A stretch of DNA of 64,000 nt from Primulina eburnea (taxonomy: Eukaryota; Streptophyta; Magnoliopsida; Lamiales; Gesneriaceae). The stretch is from positions 48,564,342 to 48,628,341 of the forward strand of contig NC_133101.1 in NCBI RefSeq assembly GCF_022965805.1, given 5' to 3'. Made by a program: the position numbers and the translations under genes. The number at the start of each line of letters is the position of its first letter. The first letter of the stretch is position 1. Shown piece after piece: positions 11,475 through 22,382 of the stretch. Under the pieces are notes generated by a model. The model saw only the letters and a list, made by a program, of their open reading frames with translations, searched no databases and was not told the origin of the DNA.

Positions 11475-13913
11475 TGCAGTGCCATCCTACAAAAGAAATT
11501 ACCACAAAAATTGAAAGATCCAGGGAGTTTTACTATTCCTTGATTTATTGGTGGTTCTCATTGTAGTAAAGCTTTATGTGATTTAGGAGCAAAAATTAAT
11601 TTGATGCCACTTTCTATTTTCAGGAAATTGGAGCTTGGAGAAGTTAAACCAACCACTATTACCCTACAACTTGCAGACAGAAGTCTTACGTATCCAAGAG
11701 GGATCGTCGAGGATGTATTGGTAAAAATGGATAAGTTTATTTTTCCTGCAAACTTTGTGATTCTAGATATGGAAGAGGATAATGATGCTCCATTAATCTT
11801 TGGGAGACCGTTCCTGGCAACTGGAAGGGCATTGATAGATGTGCAAAAGGGTGAACTCACCTTGAGAGTTGGTGGAGAAGAAGTCATTTTCAATATCTAT
11901 CATGCCATGAAGGGATCAAATGAGGTAAGTACTTGTAAAAGCATTGATGTTATAGACTCATGTGTATCCTTTGAATGTGCAGGAACTAGGGACCCTTTGG
12001 AGAGTTGCTTGGTTGGAGCTACTGAAGCTGTTAGTGAAGAAGACTGGGAAGTGAAAGAGCAACTGGTGGCTCTTGAAGTATTGCATAAAGAAAAGAAAAC
12101 GGATGTGTTGATTGAGGAGTTGAACGTCGAAGGGAAAATAGAGGTAATATCACCCTCTCCTGATTTGAAGGAACTGCCAAGCCACCTATGTTATGCATTC
12201 TTAGGAGAGAAGTCGACATATCCGGTAATCATATCTTCCTCCCTTACTATTGATGAAAAAGATAAATTATTGAGAGTATTGAGGGAATATAAAACTGCCT
12301 TGGGATGGTCGATTTCTGATATTAGGGGAATTAGCCCCACTATATGCATGCATAAAATTTTAATGGAGGAGTCGTATACTCCTTATGTGGATCATCAGAG
12401 GAGATTAAATCCGGCAATGAAAGAAGTTGAGAAAAATGAGGTGCTTAAATTGTTGAATGCTGGTGTGATATATGCTATTTTTTATAGTAGTTGGGTGTCT
12501 CCTGTACAAGTTGTACCGAAAAAAGGTGGAATAACTGTGGTTAAAAATGAACATGATGAATTAATATCTACTCGTACTGTAACTGGTTGGCGAGTTTGTA
12601 TGGATTATAGAAAATTGAACAATGCCACCCGAAAAGATCATTTTCCATTGCCTTTTACTGATCAAATGCTAGATAGACTTGCTGGTTATTGTCATTATTG
12701 CTTCTTAGACGGTTATTCAGGTTAGAACCAGATAGCTATAGCACCAGAGGATCAGGAGAAGACTACTTTTACGTGTCCCTATGGTACGTTCGCTTTTAGG
12801 AGAATGCCTTTTGGGCTATGCAATGCACCGGCCACTTTTCAGAGGTGTATGATGGATATATTTTCAGACATGGTGGAAGAAATCATGGAAGTCTTCATGG
12901 ATGACTTCTCGGTATTTGGCTCTTCATTTGATTACTGTTTACATAACTTCTCCCTTGTGTTACAGAGATGCCAAGAAAAGAACCTAGTTCTTAATTGGGA
13001 AAAATGTCACTTTGTGGTCCAAGAGGGCATTGTCCTTGGACATAAAGTATCATCTATGGGATTAGAGGTGGATAGAGCCAAGGTGGTTGCAATTGAAAAA
13101 CTTCCTCCACCAAAGAACATCAAAGGAATAAGGAGCTTTCTAGGACATGCGGGGTTTTATCGGAGATTCATTAAAGATTTTTCTAAGATCACTAAACCCT
13201 TATGTAATTTGCTTGAAAAAGATTCCACATTCATATTTTATGATGATTGTTTGCAGGCTTTTGAGAAAATCAAGAGGACATTGGTGACAGCACCAATCAT
13301 GATAGTGCCGGACTGGAAAGAGCCCTTTGAGCTGATGTGTGATGCAAGTGATTATGCCGTTGGTGCGGTATTGGGCCAAAGAAGAGAAAGGATGTTTAGG
13401 GCTATCTATTATGCAAGCCGTACTATGGATGCTGCACAGCAAAATTACACCACGACTGAAAAGGAGATGCTTGCTGTAGTATTTGCCTTCGATAAATATA
13501 GGCCATATCTGATCGGCACAAAAGTAATTGTTTTTACTGACCATGCAGCCATTCGCTACCTATTTGCCAAGAAGGATGCGAAACCACGCTTGATAAGGTG
13601 GATACTTCTATTACAAGAATTTGACTTCGAGGTCAAAGATAAGAAGGGAAGTGAGAATCAAGTGGCTGACCACTTGTCAAGACTTGAGCTAGAGGATATG
13701 AAAGAAGAAGGAGCAATACAGGAAACATTTCCGGATGAACAACTCTTTGAGGTAAGTTCAGTACTCCCTTGGTTTGCTGACATTGCGAATTTTTTGTCTT
13801 GTGGTATTCTTCCTCCGGATCTGAACCACCATCAGAAAAGAAGTTCTTCCATGATATCAAATTTTTCTTTTGGTATGATCCTTGTGTGTATAAGAGATGT
13901 GCTGACCAAGTGA
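11475..13913 (+). pseudogene. F protease, RT and RNase H, broken by stops
   Basis: The protease begins just after 11475 with a CDLGAKINLMP active-site block, the Athila form. The frame 11601-12725 continues through protease (FGRPFLATGRALIDV) into RT (VCMDYRKLN, then FLDGYSG), where a TAG at 12723-12725 interrupts. Frame 12804-13913 continues from [13 protein letters not shown] through the intact catalytic box FMDDFSVFG, then the connection ([12 protein letters not shown]) and RNase H ([42 protein letters not shown]). Catalytic Asp residues of RT and RNase H are present, so the loss of function comes from stops and frameshifts. Confidence 0.88.
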
Positions 13914-15046
13914 TTAGGAGATGTGTTGACGGTGTCAAAGCACACCAAATTCTTGAGCTATGTCATTCATCCGCATACGGTGGACATTTTGGAGCGACAC
14001 GAACTGCAGCTAAGGTATTACAATCAGGTTTTTTCTGGCCTACGTTGTTTAAGGATAGCTATACCTTAGTTAAATCATGTGATGGGTGCCAAAGGTTAGG
14101 AAACATCTCTAGGCGTCACGAATTGCCACTGACAAATATTTTGGAAGTGGAACTTTTTGATGTCTGGGGCATAGATTTTATGGGACCTTTTCCCCTTTCT
14201 TTGGTCAATCTTATATATTATTAGCTGTAGATTATGTTTCGAAATGGGTGGAAGAAATCGCCACCAGTACTAATGATGCTCGTGTTGTAGTTATGTTTGT
14301 GCACAAGAACATCTTAACCAGATTTGGAACACCGAGGGCCATCATAAGTGACGAAGGTACGCATTTTTGCAATAAAATTTTCACTCACTTTTGGCTAAAT
14401 ACAGTGTGAAGCACAAAGTGACACTAGAATATCATCCTCAATCGAATGGACAAGCTGAAATATCCAACCGAGAAATCAAACAAATATTAGAAAAGACTGT
14501 CAATACAAACGGAAGGATTGGGCTATGAAGTTGGATGATGCACTGTGGGCTTATCGGACCACATTCAAGACGCCTATTGGGATGTCTCCCTATAGGCTGG
14601 TTTTTGGTAAAGCCTGTCACTTGCCGCTAGAATAGGAGCATCGAGCATTCTGGGCAGTTAAGAAGTTGAACTTTGACTTGAAACCATCTGGCGATGGAAG
14701 AAAAATACAGTTAAATGAAATGGAGGAGTTCCGCAATGATGCATATAAAAATGCCAAGATTTACAAAGAGCAGACCAAGAAGTGGCACGATAAACTCATT
14801 GTAAGAAGGGAGTTCAAACCAGGACACCAAGTACTATTGTTCAACTCCCGTCTGAAGTTGTTTCCTGGTAAGTTGAAATCGCGTTGGTCAGGTCCATTTT
14901 TGGTGGATACAGTGTACCCTCATAGGGCGATTGAGATAAAATGCAGTGATGGGAGGACCTTCAAGGTGAACGGACAGCGAGTTAAGCCATATTATGGGAC
15001 TGAAGTAATGCACCTTGACAACATTCCTTTGGGCGGATCGACTTGA
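13799..15046 (+). pseudogene. F integrase, broken
   Basis: 13799-14224 carries the zinc-binding N-terminus (HSSAYGGHFG ... CDGCQRLG, an HHCC set) and the first catalytic Asp region (VWGIDFMGPF). A frameshift follows. The core continues in other frames (LLAVDYVSKWVE, RAIISDEGTHFCN) with several stops through about 14640. The C-terminal domain is readable at 14666-15046 (MEEFRNDAY, KGxxVLLF-like GHQVLLFNSRLKLFPGKLKS, WSGPF), ending GGST. A working enzyme would insert the DNA copy into the genome. No chromodomain follows, as expected for Athila. Confidence 0.85.
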
Positions 15047-15074
15047 TGTAGACTGATGGTAGTCGGGCTGAAGA

Positions 15075-15107
15075 CGTTAAACCAAGCGCTTATTGCGAGG
15101 CAACCCA
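15075..15107 (+). promoter_or_regulatory. Conserved post-pol block of Athila-type elements
   Basis: AAGCGCTTATTGCGAGGCAA followed by CCCAA. From memory, a close version (GCGCTT, TTGGGAGGCAACCCAA) recurs just after pol in Athila/Cyclops-type elements and contains a TTGGG/CCCAA inverted repeat; here one arm is mutated (TTGCG). Its role is unknown to me; a splice or processing signal for the downstream ORF has to be considered. Confidence 0.55.
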
Positions 15108-15281
15108 AATTTTTGTTTCTCTATTGCATTTCATTTTCGGTTTTGCTTTTATACTTGTATTATTATTTTTAGTTGTACTTTTAGTATAGTGTGTGCTTAT
15201 ATCTTCCCAAATCTAATGAATTCCAATTGTTTTCTTTTCAGGACTAAAAATTGGAGAAGAAAAAAATTTTCCCGAAGGAAA

Positions 15282-15671
15282 ACCGCACCCGCGGTATAGT
15301 TTGAAGCGCCCCCGCGGTCTCTGTAAACAGAAAATATGAAAATTTCCCAAGAACACAATGCACCTACGGTACATTTTACACCGCACCCGCGCAAGATTTA
15401 TCGAGAACAAACCGCACCCGCGGTCTCTACGGGACCGCCCCTGCGGTCGCTTAATATCGAATTATGCAAGATTTGCCGAAGGAGCACCGCAACCGCGGTA
15501 AGTAGAATACCGCACCCGCGGTCGACGACAATTGAGATATACAACATTTACAAAAGCACACCGCACTCGCGGTCTCTACAAGAGCTCACCCGCGGTCACT
15601 GAATACTGAATTTCAAAGGAAGTGCCGAAAGCACACCGCACCCGCGGTCCCTTGCTTACCGCACCCGCGGT
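15282..15671 (+). repeat. Internal GC-rich dyad array of F, twelve units
   Basis: Twelve copies of ACCGCACCCGCGGT or one- to three-base variants, all in one orientation. They sit partly in pairs 8-15 bp apart, with longer AT-rich spacers of about 35-50 bp; spacers before several units share TTTGCCGAAG or GTGCCGAAAGC. The same motif with a similar spacer occurs in F's LTRs. The array lies between pol and the accessory ORF, 534 bp upstream of its ATG. Confidence 0.95.
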
Positions 15672-16205
15672 CGACAATTTTTAAATCAGAATGGGGCAAA
15701 CCTTAGACATAAACGCGTAACCACTCTCAAATTTTCCTTCTTCCCTTCGAAATCCTTTCTCAAGAACACACTTTTCACACTCAATTTTTGTTATTCTTTC
15801 AAAAAATTTACCACTCCAACCTAAATAGCTTCACTCATTCCATAAAATATCACTTTTCTTTCCACAAAAATTAACATCAAACCTAGGGTTTCAAAGGAGC
15901 TCGAAAATTTCATTAAGTATTGATTGGTGCTTCGAATTTGTTCTTCAAAGATACATTTAAACAATCAAGGTAAGCAAATCTATACTAAATTCGCTTTGAA
16001 TTCGAAATTCTTGGTGTTATTTGCTATGGAAGGAAATTACATTTGGTGAAGTACATTCTTGATATTGTGGATATTGTTGATTGAATTATTGTGTATATTG
16101 TTGAGGTGTGGATATTGTGATTATTAAGTTTGGGGGAGTGCAAGAATCATTAAATTTTGTGAATTGGATTGAGGAGAAGTTGGTGATTGAAAGGTGTTCG
16201 ATAAA
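15672..16205 (+). other. Leader-like region before the accessory ORF of F
   Basis: No ORF. CT- and A-rich sequence resembling a plant 5' untranslated region, with a good splice donor context (CAAGGTAAGC, about 15967-15976) and a polypurine-tract-like TTAAGTTTGGGGGAG at 16124-16138. With the dyad array upstream it could be a promoter and leader for a separate transcript; this is inference. Confidence 0.45.
16124..16138 (+). other. Internal polypurine-tract-like copy 1 in F
   Basis: TTAAGTTTGGGGGAG, identical over 15 bases to the true polypurine tract at 18961-18975. It precedes the accessory ORF. Confidence 0.8.
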
Positions 16206-17357
16206 ATGCCTCCAAGAAAAAAACAATCTAAGGGTGCATCATCATCTGCGAATTACGATGCAAACAGGTTTTGGAATGAAATAGCGGAGGAGAACTATGG
16301 CAAAATTTTAAACAAAAGCATTGTAAAAGAAAGGGGATTTGATTTGAGTTTTCCTAGATCAGAAATTGGATTAATGCTTACTGCTCGGCATTGGGAGGAG
16401 TTTGGCAGGCAGCCACAAGATGCTGTCATTTCATTGGTGAGAGAATTTTATGCTAACCTCAAGGTTAGGCATGATCAATTGAAAGTGTTGGTGCGAGGAA
16501 AAATGGTAGCCTTTGATGCACATACGATCAATACGTTATATGGTATCCCTCCAGTAATGCACGATGAATATGAAGAATACCGGACTGAGTATGTTGATTA
16601 TAATCATATTCTTCAAACAATTTGCATAGAGGGAGCAGAGTGGAGAATGAGGGATGATGTGCATGTCAGCCTAGCAAAGTCTGATCTGAAAACTGTTGCA
16701 AAAGATTGGTATTCATTTATTTCTGCTAGGATTAAGCCTACCGAACACACCACCACCGTCATCAAGGAGAGGGCTATCCTTACTTTTTGTATTATGACAG
16801 GGAAGACAATTGATTTAGGTCAATTGCTTCAGAGTTCGATGCTTGATTATGCAAGAGGTAATTCTCCTAGTGGACTCCTGCACCCTTCTCTTATCACTGC
16901 ATTATGCCAGAATGCGGGAGTGACTTGGGCAATGAATGAAGAATTGTTAAAGCCGAAAAATGTCATTGTGGTAATTCAACCACATAGGGCAGTCAGAGGT
17001 GAACACGCTGCGGCACGTCGAGCTGAAATGGAATTCAACAGAAGAGCTGCAGAAAGACGTGCCCAGGCTCAAGCTCAAGAACCACAACCGCAACCAATAA
17101 ATAGGCGGGATAGATTAACTCAGTTAGAAGAGGAGATGCGCCAACAACGCCAAGATATGGATGAGTTTCGGTTTAGGACCGATACATTTATGGGATATAT
17201 GATAGATTTTACGTCTGTCTTGGCTCAGCAATTTCCATCAGCTTCTTCCTCTGGTAATCCATTCCCATCTCCTCCACAGTGGCCACCCATATACCACCCG
17301 CCGAAGTTCCAACCACCCCAAGATGATGCAGATGATGAGGATGGCGATGACCACTGA
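16206..17357 (+). CDS. F accessory ORF, PF20167-type plant transposon protein
   Basis: An intact 383-residue ORF after pol, in the env-like position of Athila elements. I start it at ATG 16206 (MPPRKKQSKG); a GTG four codons upstream extends the frame but is unlikely in plants. The basic start could be a nuclear localisation signal. Residues of about 60-235 match the family known as putative plant transposon protein (PF20167): blocks FYANLKVRHDQLKVLVRG, FDAHTINTLYGIP, GAEWRM, WYSFISARIKPTEH, ERAILTFCIMTGKTIDLG and HPSLITALC. Residues of about 270-345 are charged and Gln/Arg-rich, probably coiled coil; then a Pro/Ser-rich stretch and an acidic tail (DDADDEDGDDH). There is no signal peptide or transmembrane segment, so it is not an envelope glycoprotein. 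Its function is unknown. That it stayed open while gag-pol decayed is notable. Confidence 0.85.
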   Translation: MPPRKKQSKGASSSANYDANRFWNEIAEENYGKILNKSIVKERGFDLSFPRSEIGLMLTARHWEEFGRQPQDAVISLVREFYANLKVRHDQLKVLVRGKMVAFDAHTINTLYGIPPVMHDEYEEYRTEYVDYNHILQTICIEGAEWRMRDDVHVSLAKSDLKTVAKDWYSFISARIKPTEHTTTVIKERAILTFCIMTGKTIDLGQLLQSSMLDYARGNSPSGLLHPSLITALCQNAGVTWAMNEELLKPKNVIVVIQPHRAVRGEHAAARRAEMEFNRRAAERRAQAQAQEPQPQPINRRDRLTQLEEEMRQQRQDMDEFRFRTDTFMGYMIDFTSVLAQQFPSASSSGNPFPSPPQWPPIYHPPKFQPPQDDADDEDGDDH

Positions 17358-17426
17358 CGGTCGTTGCCCGAGGTATGTGTATTCTCCTAATTTTCATGCT
17401 TATTTACATTGAGGACGATGCACATG

Positions 17427-17442
17427 TTTTAGTTTGGGGGAG
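17427..17442 (+). other. Internal polypurine-tract-like copy 2 in F
   Basis: TTTTAGTTTGGGGGAG shortly after the accessory ORF stop, preceded by ATTGAGGACGATG, a block I recall upstream of polypurine tracts in Athila-type elements. Confidence 0.75.
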
Positions 17443-17570
17443 ATGTGATTTATTTTATTTTATTTTGTGATTTATTTTATTTTATTTTGTGTGGTTATTT
17501 TATTTTGTGTGTTTATTTATTTATTTAGTTTATTTTGTGTGTTTATTTATTTTTGAGTTGTTTGCTTGTG
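17443..17570 (+). repeat. T-rich simple repeat
   Basis: Tandem TTTAT and TTTATTTTGTG units in imperfect copies directly after PPT-like copy 2. Confidence 0.85.
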
Positions 17571-18960
17571 TGTTTGTAGTGTTTTAGTCATGAAATTATT
17601 TATTTGAAATGGCCAATGATGAAAAAAAAATTTGTATTGAAAAGAAAGATCGTGCATTACATTCATGTTAATCGATCAATTTGAAAAATTTAGAGAACAA
17701 TCATGAGATTTGGAAAGTTTGAGACTTATAATTTCTATACAACTTTGTGATTTTCATTTGACCTTGAAATAATTTTTTTGCAAACACATAGATGATTGAG
17801 GCAATCTTTGATTTTATTTGGGCCTATTTATTTTGTTCATAAATATTCATTTGAAGCCCTCTTGAGCCTATATGAGAAAAGAATTATGTTTTTGAATTTC
17901 TTGGAAGCCAAGCACTTTTCTTTTGAATATTTATGTATTTGGTTGATGCATCGAGACACCGCTTTTCACGATGATTAGATTCTACTCTGTGTTGGTGAAT
18001 TGAGATTTTGTCTAGAACTATCCAAACAACACTCGAGGCGAAATACGGACAACCTATGATTTAGGAATGATTTAGGTGATTTTTGGATCGAATGAGCCTT
18101 TCAAGCCACCAAATAAAATTAATTTATCATTTGTCACCTCTTTGAGCTTATATGAATTTGAATGGCACACGTAAATATGTGTAAAAGACCCCCATTCGAA
18201 TATTCTTTCAAGTATCCCACATTTACCAACCCTTTGAATATCTTATACAATTATTTCCTACCTTCTCAAGGAGTAAGAATTCAAAAGATTAAAGAAAGTG
18301 ATATTCTCCTACAAAAGAAAAGAAAAGAAAAATGATGAATGATGTTTGATTGAAGAAGTTGGAGAAAAAGGGGAGAAAAAGAGATGAAATGAATAAAAAA
18401 TGGAGATAAAAGAAAAAGGGGAGTTTGCAAAAGAGATAAAATTCAACTTACTCCCATATTTGAACTCCTAATCTTTATTTGTAGCCATGAGCCAAGGCAT
18501 AACATTACAACCATTGAAAATCCTATTAACCTAGTCATAGTTGTCCAATATACTAGTGGAGAGTGATTGGGAGGATCTATCTTATGGACAATCGATAAAA
18601 ACTTTCCTTGAGTAAAAATCTATATCAATTTTACACACACCTCATTGCATCAAATATTTATTGGGTATTCCTTTCTTGAATGAATATTGCTTTGAACCCA
18701 ATCTTTACCGGAAAAGACCTCTTGATTTGTGTTTGTAAAAATTTGAAATCAATTGAGAATGTTTTGAAACATGAGTTGAAAAGATTAGAAGTTAAGAGAA
18801 TTAATCGATTGCATGATTTTATCCGGATGAACAACTGGTTGGATTGATTTGAATTGTGAATGCATGAAGAGTTGTTAATTTATCTTGAGGCCAAGTTCTT
18901 TAAAATATTTCATGACTTGTTTGTTTGTGTTGTTTTGTTTTGCTCGGGACTAGCAAAATC
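17571..18960 (+). other. Non-coding 3' region of F
   Basis: 1.4 kb without a supported ORF; AT-rich, with an A/G-rich stretch at about 18290-18430. I see no domain, tandem repeat or second element in it. It separates PPT-like copy 2 from the true polypurine tract. Confidence 0.7.
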
Positions 18961-18975
18961 TTAAGTTTGGGGGAG
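18961..18975 (+). other. F polypurine tract
   Basis: TTAAGTTTGGGGGAG two bases before the 3' LTR, the expected primer for plus-strand synthesis. Confidence 0.9.
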
Positions 18976-19160
18976 TTTGATAAGTGCAATTTATTGTACT
19001 TTTATTACTTGTTTTTAACTTTGATTTTTGTGATTCTTGAGCAGGTTTTATGTGATTTGTTGTTGTTTTTGTTGTTGTAGTTTGGAAGCTTAGAATGAGA
19101 ATTCGGAGTAGCAAATTGTTGAATTGGAAAGTGCAAAAGATATAAAAAGGCCGAAGCTCC

Positions 19161-19337
19161 AGCACACCCACACTAACAAAGAGACCGCACCCGCGGTCAA
19201 CGTTCAAGAATTTTTGCCGAAGCTGTACCGCACCCGCAGTCCCCTCTACACCGCACCCGCGGTCTTCATATTTCGAAAATGAAAGGCACCCCGAAACAGC
19301 ACCGCACCCGCGGTACCATCCTTACCGCACCCACGGT
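19161..19337 (+). repeat. GC-rich dyad array in F 3' LTR, six units
   Basis: Six units; the additional one lies at about 19249-19263, after a CCCTCTA spacer absent from the 5' LTR. The first unit has decayed to AGCACACCCACACT, all by CG to CA or TG-type changes. Confidence 0.93.
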
Positions 19338-19433
19338 CTTTGACAGACAAAGTCCGGAAATTCTAAAACTTTGATGTGCTGAGCATGGGAGTTGATGACT
19401 TTTGTGTTTTGCATGCAAAGACTTGTCTAGGAC

Positions 19434-19440
19434 TATAAAA
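19434..19440 (+). promoter_or_regulatory. F 3' LTR TATA box
   Basis: TATAAAA, same context as 8691-8697, 97 bp after the last dyad. Confidence 0.72.
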
Positions 19441-20378
19441 GGCTTCTATTATTCATTATCTAGGTTATTGGGGAGCAAAGGAAAGGAGAGGAGGCTACAA
19501 AGAAGGGATTGAAGCTCAAGTTCATCATCCTTAGGAAATCTCTTGCACACTTCTGGACAGAAATATCTTGCACTCCAAATCTCTTGTTCTATGTTCTTCT
19601 TTCTTTATTTTTATTTGATATGTTTTGTTTAAGATTCATGTGTTGTTGTGTTGTTTTTATTATTATGATATAATTTTTATTTCTAGAGGAATGATGGAAC
19701 AAAATTAGAAACCATGTGTTGGGATTTATGAATTATGCTATATAAGTTTTCCTTATTGTTCATTTGTATTTTTCCAATCTTAATGCTTTCATTTTACTGG
19801 CCATATCTTGAATGATTCTTATGTTTAAAATTTATCACTTGGAAAAGGGAATTTATAAACAAGAAAGGGAAAAATACATCGATGATATTTATATAGTTCG
19901 GGAGGACATATATTGTTATTGAAGCCATTAAAAGAAGTTATTGTTTATTGTGTTATTTAATTATAGATTGTTGACGGGGACGTGACAATCCTGTGTTAGA
20001 TAATTAGTATCTACTTAGTACTCGGGAGAGGGAATAGATAATTATAGAATTCTTGGCTAATGAATAAGAAGGATATTGATAATATAGCTACACAAAATAA
20101 CACATGGTGATAGTTGCGTGAAATCGGACCTCTAAATCTTTTATTCCATTGTTGTTTACTCCTATTTGGTACTATTATTAAATTTATTTTCAATCTAGTT
20201 ATTGGTGCAAACAAATCTGTCAATTGATTATTCTAAATAAAGTCGAGACTATTTCAATTACAAGCATTAATATAAGTTTAGAAATACATTCCTCGTGGGA
20301 TCGACACTTGTACTCAAAATTACATTTTACTATAACTTGACGTCGTGCACTTGCGAGCAATCAAGAAAACAGGCAACA

Positions 20379-21296
20379 ACGATCGATAATTCGAACCGGC
20401 TTTTCAACGTAACTCAGAGATTCATCGAGTTCGGCCTCGTCTGGCTGAATAATATGAGAGTCATCAGGGAGATACTTCCGCAGCATAGATACATGAAAGA
20501 CGTCATGTATTCTCGATAGTGAAGGCCGCAAGGCGAGTCGATAGGCACGATCTCCTATCTTCTCGAGAATTTCATATGGACCAACGTATCGTGGAGACAA
20601 CTTTCTTTCTTGTCGAATCTGACAATTCCTCGGAAAGGCGAAATCTTCAAAAATACTCGATCTCCAATCTTAAATACCAACGGTCGTCGTCTGATGTTGG
20701 CATATTTGGCCTGTCGGTCCTGAGCTGCCTTCAATTTCTTCTGAATCAATTTTACTTTATCCGTCATATCTCTGATCATGTCAGGTCCAGTCTCAGGAAC
20801 TTCAGAGATATCATCCCAATAAAGAGGGGATCGACATTTCTTTCCGTACAACGCTTCAAAAGCTGCCATCTCAATATTCGTTTGATAGGTATTGTTGTAC
20901 GAAACTCACAGAGAGGCAATGCATCTTGCCAATTAGTGCTAAAATCAAGCACTACAGCTCTCAGCATATCTTGCAATTTCTGAATCGTCCGCTCTGCTGT
21001 CCGTCAGTCTGTGGATGATATGCGGTACTCAGATGTAATTTTGTACCGAGAGCCTGCTGTAAACTCTGCCAGAAGTGCGAAGTAAACCGAGGATCATGGT
21101 CTGAAACAATCGACTTCGGCACTCCGTTCAATCTGAACACCTCTCTGACATAAATATCGGCCATCTGATCATATCGGTACGTCATTTATGGAATAAAGCA
21201 TGCCGATTTGGTTAATCGATCAATCACAACCCAAATCGCATCACAACCTTGGGAGGACCTCGGTAACTGTGTTACAAAATCCATGGAAATGTGATC
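20379..21296 (-). pseudogene. A integrase core and C-terminus, broken
   Basis: 20384-20600 reads the C-terminal part: SPRYVGPYEILEKIG, VFHVSMLRKY, ending PVRIIDR at the F insertion site. 20555-20869 holds FKIGDRVFLKISPF and an upstream FEALYGKKCRSPLYW block. 20961-21185 holds the core with [13 protein letters not shown] (second catalytic Asp) and AYHPQTDGQ, after which the frame breaks right at the catalytic Glu region. Several frameshifts therefore separate the core from the tail. It continues to the left of F as the chromodomain fragment at 8124-8257. Confidence 0.87.
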
Positions 21297-22382
21297 TCAT
21301 TTCCATTCAGGAATCGACAAACTCTGTAATAATCCTCCTGGTTTCTTTCTTTCAGCCTTCACCTGTTGGCAATTCAAACATCTGGAAACAAATTCTGCAA
21401 TGTCAGTCTTCATTTGTTTCAACCAAAACTGTCCTTTCAAATCATTATACATCTTTCTTCCACCAGGATGAATACTAAATCGACTATTGTGCGCTTCTGT
21501 CAATATCTGTTGTCTGAACTCTGAAACATTTGGCACAACTAGACGATTATTCACATACAGTACATTGTTCCGTACCTGATATTTTGATCGATGTCCTGCT
21601 TTGACCATCGCAATCGAATTCTGAACATTCTGATCAACTTTCTGAGCCGTTTTTATTCTCAAAATCAGCTCTGGTTCAGCCCAAGTAGTACACAATCTCA
21701 AAGGCTGACGATCTGTTTCAAAAGCTAATCCAGACAAGCAGCAATCTTCTATCAAATTTGAGACACCTATCGTCGATAAGGATAAAAAACATACCTTTCG
21801 ACTCAGTGCATCATCGGCTGCATTGGACTTTTCTGGATAATATTTGATTTCACAATCGAAATCTTTAAGCAAATCAAGCCATCTCCGCTGCCTCATATTC
21901 AGCTCGGACTGTGAAAACAGATATTTTAGGCTCTTATGATCAGAATAGATCTCAAAATTCTCACCGTACAGATAATGTCGCCATATCTTCAATGCAAAGA
22001 CGATGGCTGCCAATTCAAGATCATGAATTGGATATCGAGTTTCATGGGGTTTCAGTTGTCTTGAGGCATTAGCAATAACATGCCCTCGCTGCATCAAAAC
22101 ACAACCCAATCTGTGGTGAGATGCATCACAATAAACAACAAAATCACCAGTACCTGACGGGATAGTCAACACCGGAGCACTGGTCAATCTTTTCTTCAGT
22201 TCAAGAAAACTGGTCTCACAGTCTTCAGACCAAACAAAGGGAGCATTTTTCTGAGTCAACTGTGTAATTGGTTTAGCAATGCTGGAAAAATCTTTGATAA
22301 ATCGACGGTAATATCCGGCCAAACCCATAAAACTACGAATTTCGGGCACAGAAGTCGGTCTCGGTCTCGGCCAAGAAATCAC
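21297..22382 (-). pseudogene. A RNase H and integrase zinc domain (longest open stretch of A)
   Basis: A 361-codon open frame beginning in the RT connection ([12 protein letters not shown]). RNase H has its acidic residues in place: [35 protein letters not shown] and [10 protein letters not shown]. It continues to an integrase zinc-binding domain ([15 protein letters not shown] ... CLNCQQVKA) and ends LSIPEWK, the conserved junction before the integrase core. It lacks its own start and is part of an interrupted Gag-Pol, so I call it a fragment of a dead gene despite being open. Confidence 0.87.

Larger units (their letters stand above)
8258..20378 (+). mobile_element. Element F: Athila-like Ty3/gypsy retrotransposon, full length
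   Basis: 12.1 kb on the plus strand. LTRs 8258-9621 and 18978-20378 start TGATAAGTGC and end ACAACA or GCAACA. A perfect 5-bp TSD, ACGAT, is at 8253-8257 and 20379-20383. The primer site is of tRNA-Asp type, as in Athila. Order: gag, PR-RT-RNase H-integrase, a conserved post-pol block, a GC-rich dyad array, one intact accessory ORF, a long non-coding stretch, polypurine tract, LTR. Gag-pol has at least four disabling changes. The LTRs differ at a few percent of positions and by two visible indels, so insertion was moderately recent. Confidence 0.95.
18978..20378 (+). repeat. F 3' LTR
   Basis: 1401 bp, starting TGATAAGTGC and ending GGCAACA, followed by TSD ACGAT. It has six GC-rich dyads against five in the 5' LTR, and a short ATTATTAAATTTATTTT-type insertion near 20170-20190. 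Other differences are scattered substitutions. Confidence 0.95.

Noticed and set aside
15282..15671. CRISPR-like array of short repeats and spacers
   Set aside because: Spacers are irregular (8-50 bp) and partly related to each other, the unit is only 14 bp, and the surroundings are a plant retrotransposon with no cas genes.
20011..20223. Minus-strand ORF in the F 3' LTR with a hydrophobic stretch
   Set aside because: Lies in R-U5 of the LTR, is not open in the 5' LTR copy, and has no family resemblance.
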